Assembly: GCA_023457715.1 (NCBI GenBank) | Contig: JAEWKR010000175.1 | Span: 1 to 19,562, forward strand | Origin: Verrucomicrobiota bacterium | GTDB lineage: Bacteria > Verrucomicrobiota > Verrucomicrobiia > Opitutales > Opitutaceae | DNA length: 19,562 nt | Direction: 5' to 3' | In this document: positions 15,197 through 19,562 of the stretch, piece after piece | Layout of the letters: each line of letters begins with the position of its first letter | Position numbering within the stretch: the stretch's first letter is position 1 | Notes under the pieces: model-generated | Seen by the model: the letters and a program-made list of their open reading frames with translations, nothing else | Told to the model about the DNA's origin: nothing | Databases searched by the model: none | Position numbers and translations under genes: made by a program

Positions 15197-18100
15197 ATGA
15201 ACCGCTTTACGCCCCTGGTGGTTGCACTGCTCATTCTGTCCAGCGCGCTGTGCGCGCAGACCTGGGTCAAGGACGCGTCGATCACGTTCGACCTGAGACG
15301 GGAGGTGGTGCACGACACCACGGCGCACTACCTCCCCACGCCCGACGGCGGGCTCCTGGCGTACGGGACGTTCACGCATGCGGGAACGCCGGCCCGGGAA
15401 GCGCGTGGGATCGCCCGGCTTAATCAGGATCTCACCCTTGACCCTGTCTTTCGTTCTCCTTTCCAGACCGGCGTGGGATCCGGATCGTTCCACCCCCTCG
15501 CTGATGGGCGCTTCCTCCTTGCGTGGGCGACTCCGGACGGCACGGCCATGATGCGATTTGGGGCCGATGGCTCCCCCGACTCGACATTCGATCCTCTCCC
15601 CTTCACCGGCTCGATCAGTTTCGCCGCTGGGCGCGATCAGGTCATCTACGCGTGGTCGTGGGCCGGCATCGGGCCGGATCGGAAATCCCTTGTTCGGCTT
15701 CGTCCCGACGGCACGCTCGATCCTTCTTTCAACAGCACCGGACTCTCCTCCGTGATCCAATGCGCACCGCTTCCCGATGGCCGCGTGCTGGTATTGACCC
15801 CCTCCCGGCTCGTGAGGCTGGAAGCCGATGGCAGCGCGTCGACGCTCGCGGGTGGCGCGGCCGCCTCCTGGCCTGTGGGGTACCCGGCCATGATCGGAGT
15901 TCAACCAGACGGCGCATTCCTGCTGGCCGAACAGAGACAGCTCCGACGTTTCACGGCGGATGGCGCTCACGATCCCACCTTTGAGCTGAGTTTCCCGGAT
16001 CTGACGACCATCGACGCGATTCGGTGTCGCGCCGACGGACGCATCGTCCTGGCGATCACAGCCGGTACGGGTCCACACGCGAGTCCATCGACCGTGCTGG
16101 TTCTTTCTTCGACGGGAGCGGTCGTGCAGAACCTGCGGAACCACTTCTCCCCTTCCACCACCGTTGAGTTGAAGGCGGTGCTGTCGGACGGCCGGCTGCT
16201 GATCACGCACGGACGCGCCGTCATCATCAACGAACCGGTGCCGGGAGTGATCTATAACAGTGATCGGCCCGCCTCGGCCACGGGACGGGAGAACGAAGCT
16301 CGTCCCGTCGCTGCCGGATTCGTCGCCCCGCTGCCTCCCGAGATTATTCCGCACGACCCGCAGCTGGCCGTGGTCTCAGCGGATGGCCTGCAGGTCACAC
16401 CGATCAGCTTGGGCCTGCGGGAGCCAGACGCCCCGGTTTACGCGCACGTGACAACCGACCGCGTGGGTCAGCTCCTCGTCCTTGGCGACTTTACGCACGT
16501 CGGAGAATCCCGACGGCCGGGGCTGGCGCGGTTCACCGCGTCCGGGCTCGATCATGGGTTCAACCCTCCGCTGACAGAAAATGCCTCCCGGGTCGCCTAC
16601 ACGGATCCAGACCAAGGTTTCATCGTCGCCCATATGGGGCTCGTCCCGACAGGCCATGACGACGTCGCGCGCTACGGCACGGCTTACAGCTGGGTGAATG
16701 ACAATGGCACGGTCGAGCCTTTGCAGATCGCGCCGGTGCGAAGGGACTTTCGGTGGCGCTGGCACGCCAAGAAAGACGGCCACTACCTCGTGTCCTCCTT
16801 CCCCCAAGGGGATCACGACCCGGCGAATCTTCGAATCGGCTGGTACGATCGGGCCGGTCAGTTGGTCCGGATGCTGCCGACGACGTTCGCTGGGCAGTTT
16901 TTCAGCTGGCCGTTTGCAGAGAACGAAGGCGGCGTCCGTGCGTCCGCGGTGCCCGAGCCAGATCCGACATTGTCACAGCCTGAGCCACACTACGAGAATC
17001 CGCTCACGGGCGCGCTCCCTCTGGACAACGGGAAGATCCTGGTCACCGGCTCGTTTAATCGGGTGAATGGGGTCTCCCGTGTCGGACTGGTCCGGCTGAA
17101 CGCGGACGGTAGCGTGGACGCGTCCTTCGTTCCCGAAGGCGGCGGAGCCTATGCCTTGACCAGCGACGGGGTCTTTCAATCCATCACCGAGTGGCGCCAC
17201 GGACAGCTCAGATACGTTTCGTATCACGTGGGCGAAGACGGTCGTCGCACGGATCTCGTCGCCCCCACCCCCACACGCCTGCAGCCGGAATGGCTGGACC
17301 GGTCCGGGAATCCGAAACGCTACGACCGATTCGTTACCCTGGCGGACCAGGCATGGGGGCTGATCTACGACTCCCCGTCTCAATACCGGCCGGTGATGGC
17401 CGACCACTTCATCGCCGAAAACCGGCGCACGGTCACGATCGAGCCGGCGAACCCCAGCCTGGTCGCGGGGCGTGACCTCCGGCTCAACGCCGTGCTCGGC
17501 ACGGCTGAGCCGGCGACCTTCCAGTGGTATCAAAGCAGCCCACGCAATCCGCCTCTGGGTTCCACCCATCGGGCCGTGCTGGAGGTGCCGGAAATAAACC
17601 TCGCCCAAGCCGGTTCCTATTGGGTGGTGGTCACGTTCGACGATGGCCAGTCGATCACCGCGGAAGCGCAGGTCGTCGTGCACCCGAGCACCGCGCATCT
17701 GATCAACGGCTCCGCCTTGGTACAGGTGGATGGCGGTCCGGCGCCCGTTCTAGGCTTCGCCCTCGGCGAATCCGTCCCGCGCGCCCGGCTCCTCCGCGGC
17801 ATGGGGCCGACGCTGAAGCGCTTCCGCGTCGAGCCGCCGCTGCTTGATCCGCATCTCGCACTCTTCCGCGATTCCTCTCTTATCGCCGAGCAAGCCGGCC
17901 GCCTTGGTCAGGATGAAGCGGAAGCGCTGGCAGCATCCGTCGGTGCCTTTCCGCACGACGAGGGTTTTCCCGCGCTGCACGACCTGCGTTGGCGGGACGC
18001 GGCTTTCGTCGGCACGCTGGGCAGCGGAGCCTACACCCTGCATGCGACCAGCGTAACGGGCCGCACGGGCCGCGCGCTTCTCGAGATCTATGATTCCGCA

Positions 18101-18511
18101 CCCGGCCTCACCTCCGGAACCCTGCGCAACCTGTCTTTGCGCGCTCGTCTGACCAATGAGACGCGGTCCGCGACCCTGGGCTTCGTGGTGACCGGCAGTG
18201 GTCCGGCGCCGCTGCTGCTTCGCGCGGTCGCCCCGACCCTGCGGAAACACGGAGTGGCGGCTACCCTCCCTGATCCCCGACTATCGGTGTACCCGGCATA
18301 TCCCAGTGCGTTCGGGCCAGTGAGCATTGGCCGACCTGAAGACGAAAAAGCCCGGGGTGCCGCGACCCGACTTGGCGCCTTTCCCCTCCAGGCATCAGCG
18401 GGCGACCTGGCGTGGGTGGAGTACCTCGAACCCGGCGCCTACACCGCGCAGTTGACCAGCGCGTCACAAGCCGAAGGTGAAGCGATGATCGAACTCTACC
18501 TGCTCGACTGA
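15197..18511 (+). CDS. Secreted delta-60 repeat protein with Ig-like domain and twin C-terminal beta domains
   Basis: The protein has 1104 residues. Residues 1-20 form a Sec signal peptide (hydrophobic core LVVALLILSSAL, probable cleavage ALCA|QTW). The cysteine at 19 is not in a proper lipobox. Residues ~40-690 carry delta-60-type propeller repeats, with R-[LF]-x-x-D/S-G-x-x-D-x-x-F strings at 74, 120, 167, 251, 445 and 633 (for example RLRPDGTLDPSF). Residues ~745-828 look Ig-like (FQWYQSS, then AGSYWVVVT). Two related domains follow (833-967 and 968-1104), each with a GPTL/APTL motif, DP-x-L, VGAFP/LGAFP, GAYT and a final LLEIY/MIELY. I know this domain pair from large surface or secreted proteins of Verrucomicrobiota. 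It is probably extracellular or outer-surface, perhaps adhesion or binding. No enzyme motif seen. Confidence 0.88.
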   Translation: MNRFTPLVVALLILSSALCAQTWVKDASITFDLRREVVHDTTAHYLPTPDGGLLAYGTFTHAGTPAREARGIARLNQDLTLDPVFRSPFQTGVGSGSFHPLADGRFLLAWATPDGTAMMRFGADGSPDSTFDPLPFTGSISFAAGRDQVIYAWSWAGIGPDRKSLVRLRPDGTLDPSFNSTGLSSVIQCAPLPDGRVLVLTPSRLVRLEADGSASTLAGGAAASWPVGYPAMIGVQPDGAFLLAEQRQLRRFTADGAHDPTFELSFPDLTTIDAIRCRADGRIVLAITAGTGPHASPSTVLVLSSTGAVVQNLRNHFSPSTTVELKAVLSDGRLLITHGRAVIINEPVPGVIYNSDRPASATGRENEARPVAAGFVAPLPPEIIPHDPQLAVVSADGLQVTPISLGLREPDAPVYAHVTTDRVGQLLVLGDFTHVGESRRPGLARFTASGLDHGFNPPLTENASRVAYTDPDQGFIVAHMGLVPTGHDDVARYGTAYSWVNDNGTVEPLQIAPVRRDFRWRWHAKKDGHYLVSSFPQGDHDPANLRIGWYDRAGQLVRMLPTTFAGQFFSWPFAENEGGVRASAVPEPDPTLSQPEPHYENPLTGALPLDNGKILVTGSFNRVNGVSRVGLVRLNADGSVDASFVPEGGGAYALTSDGVFQSITEWRHGQLRYVSYHVGEDGRRTDLVAPTPTRLQPEWLDRSGNPKRYDRFVTLADQAWGLIYDSPSQYRPVMADHFIAENRRTVTIEPANPSLVAGRDLRLNAVLGTAEPATFQWYQSSPRNPPLGSTHRAVLEVPEINLAQAGSYWVVVTFDDGQSITAEAQVVVHPSTAHLINGSALVQVDGGPAPVLGFALGESVPRARLLRGMGPTLKRFRVEPPLLDPHLALFRDSSLIAEQAGRLGQDEAEALAASVGAFPHDEGFPALHDLRWRDAAFVGTLGSGAYTLHATSVTGRTGRALLEIYDSAPGLTSGTLRNLSLRARLTNETRSATLGFVVTGSGPAPLLLRAVAPTLRKHGVAATLPDPRLSVYPAYPSAFGPVSIGRPEDEKARGAATRLGAFPLQASAGDLAWVEYLEPGAYTAQLTSASQAEGEAMIELYLLD

Positions 18512-18530
18512 AATTTCCACCCGCCCGGTC

Positions 18531-19440
18531 GGTGGTCAGCTGATTTCGCGGGACACGGCGTTACCGCCAGGTGTTCGAGCGCGAGAAAAGGCAGCCACTG
18601 ATCGGGCGCGGTTTGGAGCGGCTCTCCTGACGGCGGGGTCTTCGAACCCCGCCGTTGCTGCATGCGTACGTGCTGATGCGAAATCACTTTCATCTGGCCG
18701 TGGAAACTCCGGAACCAAACCTCGTGGAGGGGATGCATTGGGTTCAGTGCACCTATGCGACCCGCTACAACCGCTATCGGGGGGAGATGGGGCACCTGTT
18801 CCAAGGGCGGTACAAAGCACTGCTAATGGAGAACGACATGGTGCTGGCGCGCGTCGTCGACTACATCCATTTGAACCCGGTACGCGCAGCGGTGGTCCCG
18901 CCAGACCGAGCGCATGAGTTTCGCTGGAGCAGTCTTGGTGTCATGGCCCGCCCTGCTGAGGAGCGGCCGCCCGTCGTGTCGGCGCGGTGGATGCAGGCAC
19001 TCGGAATCGATCACACGCCGGTGGGCCTGCGTGATTACCGAGACCACTTGGCGGCGAGGTTTTCGATTTTGGACCATGACCAGGAGCGGCGCGCGCTTTG
19101 CCGTGGCTGGGCGATCGGAACCTCTGCCTGGAAACGAGCGTTAGCGAAGGACCAACAGGCACTGGCACTCCATCGGTGACTGGCAGCCGAGGAGATCCGT
19201 GATCTGCGCGTGGCGCGGTGGGACAATTGTCTGGAAAAGCAACTCGCGGACAGCGGCCACACGGTCGCCGATTTGCACGCCGGACCGAAAGGAGCGGCCT
19301 GGAAATGCGCACTCGCTCACAGGATCAGAGCCCTGACGGGCGCCCCCCACCGCTGGCTGGCCACTGCACTCAGGATGGGAACCCCGGAATCCACTCGCTC
19401 GCTGCTCAGCCGTTATCAGAATCAACATTTCCCGTCCTGA
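18531..19440 (+). pseudogene. Decayed REP-associated tyrosine transposase (RAYT, IS200-like Y1 family)
   Basis: The central open frame 18655-19179 has the RAYT core: LHAYVLMRNHFHLAVETPEP with the HUH pair (codons at 18685-18693), GHLFQGRYKALL, and DYIHLNPVRA with the catalytic Tyr at 18862-18864. The rest is broken. Upstream, family-like pieces lie in different frames (LISR at about 18540, YRQVFER at about 18562, EKAATDRARFGAALL at about 18585), with an in-frame TGA at 18628 and a hairpin at 18630-18655. Downstream, the same frame is stopped by TGA at 19177 but resumes with the conserved C-terminal part (ARWDNCLEKQLADSGHT, AAWKCALAHRIR, PHRWLATALRMG) to a stop at 19438-19440. The TGA at 19177 could be a CGA to TGA change. 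No intact N-terminus is visible, and the remnant starts about 20 nt after the preceding gene. Confidence 0.85.
18630..18655. repeat. Perfect 10-bp hairpin within the RAYT remnant (REP-like candidate)
   Basis: ACGGCGGGGT (18630-18639) and ACCCCGCCGT (18646-18655) are perfect inverted repeats around the 6-nt loop CTTCGA. It lies immediately before the intact transposase core, where family members have coding sequence. RAYT proteins act on REP hairpins flanking their genes, so this is a candidate REP-type element. Only one copy is in the window, so the repeat nature is unproven. Confidence 0.6.
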
Positions 19441-19452
19441 CCCCAATGGCGC

Positions 19453-19562
19453 TTAGATAAGGCGCAAAACTCTCTTGTTCAGCGGTTTGTTGCGCGCTGT
19501 ATCCGGGAATCGGAGTCGCATCACTTGTCGCGAGATGCGGTGCATTTCGGTGAGGACGGCTT
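19453..19562 (-). CDS. Possible 3' end of a minus-strand gene cut by the window edge
   Basis: Reading the minus strand from the right edge, one frame is open for 35 codons to TAA at 19453-19455. It ends with FPDTARNKPLNKRVLRLI and has a gene-like, basic composition. I do not recognise the protein. With only 35 residues this could be chance. Confidence 0.3.
   Translation of the reverse strand, partial: AVLTEMHRISRQVMRLRFPDTARNKPLNKRVLRLI

Noticed and set aside
14746..15321. Extension of LysS to 687 aa
   Set aside because: It consists of translated 35-bp tandem repeats and spacer, and runs antisense into the start of the delta-60 gene.
15098..16354. Long minus-strand frame antisense to the delta-60 gene (418 codons)
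   Set aside because: Arg/Gly-rich shadow with no family motifs; the + strand gene has a signal peptide and clear repeats.
18630..18655. tRNA T-arm or attachment-site remnant
   Set aside because: TTCGAACCCC looks T-arm-like, but the loop is 6 nt with shifted TTC and there is no anticodon or acceptor arm nearby.
19517..19539. Hairpin CGCATC/GATGCG near the right edge
   Set aside because: Only a 6-bp stem with an 11-nt loop, inside a possible coding frame; not above chance in GC-rich DNA.

Overview
The window is high-GC bacterial chromosome. I read it as Verrucomicrobiota, most likely an Opitutaceae (Opitutus-like) genome. The reasons are a Gram-negative outer-membrane gene set (lipid A and lipoprotein export), the C5 haem route (hemA), a large delta-60 repeat protein with an Ig-like domain and twin C-terminal beta domains, and many short-period intergenic repeats of a kind I associate with that group. 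This placement is inference; no rRNA or other taxonomic marker is present.

Layout. 1-147 is a heptanucleotide tandem array. 286-5590 (+) holds korA and korB (two-subunit 2-oxoacid:ferredoxin oxidoreductase), an unrecognised membrane-anchored protein made of four ~80-residue repeats that overlaps korB by 4 nt, and an RsmB-type rRNA m5C methyltransferase. A 160-bp convergent gap with a 10-bp repeat follows. From 14745 back to 5751 everything is on the minus strand, in transcription order: lysS, a single LolC/E-type permease, lolD, a Gfo/Idh/MocA oxidoreductase, lpxB, a SAM methyltransferase, then (after about 300 bp without a gene) a HemX/CcsA-like membrane protein and hemA. 14746-15196 is a gene-free, repeat-filled divergent spacer. 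15197-18511 (+) encodes a 1104-residue secreted delta-60 repeat protein. 18531-19440 (+) is a decayed REP-associated tyrosine transposase (RAYT) containing a perfect hairpin. The right edge may hold the 3' end of a minus-strand gene.

How the genes work together. KorAB links ferredoxin to 2-oxoacid oxidation. The lolC-lolD-oxidoreductase-lpxB run is an outer-membrane biogenesis block: lipid A disaccharide synthesis, a sugar-nucleotide dehydrogenase candidate that could alter the lipid A precursor, and lipoprotein release from the inner membrane. HemX-like and HemA are translationally coupled (ATGA) and serve early tetrapyrrole synthesis. LysS is housekeeping.

The most unusual content is not a protein system. 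It is the density and variety of short-period repeats (periods 7, 8, 8, 9, 10 and 35 nt), several arranged as inverted pairs and two running into the 3' coding ends of lolD and lysS. The second point of interest is the RAYT remnant with its hairpin. I found no CRISPR array, rRNA, tRNA, known defence system or biosynthetic cluster.
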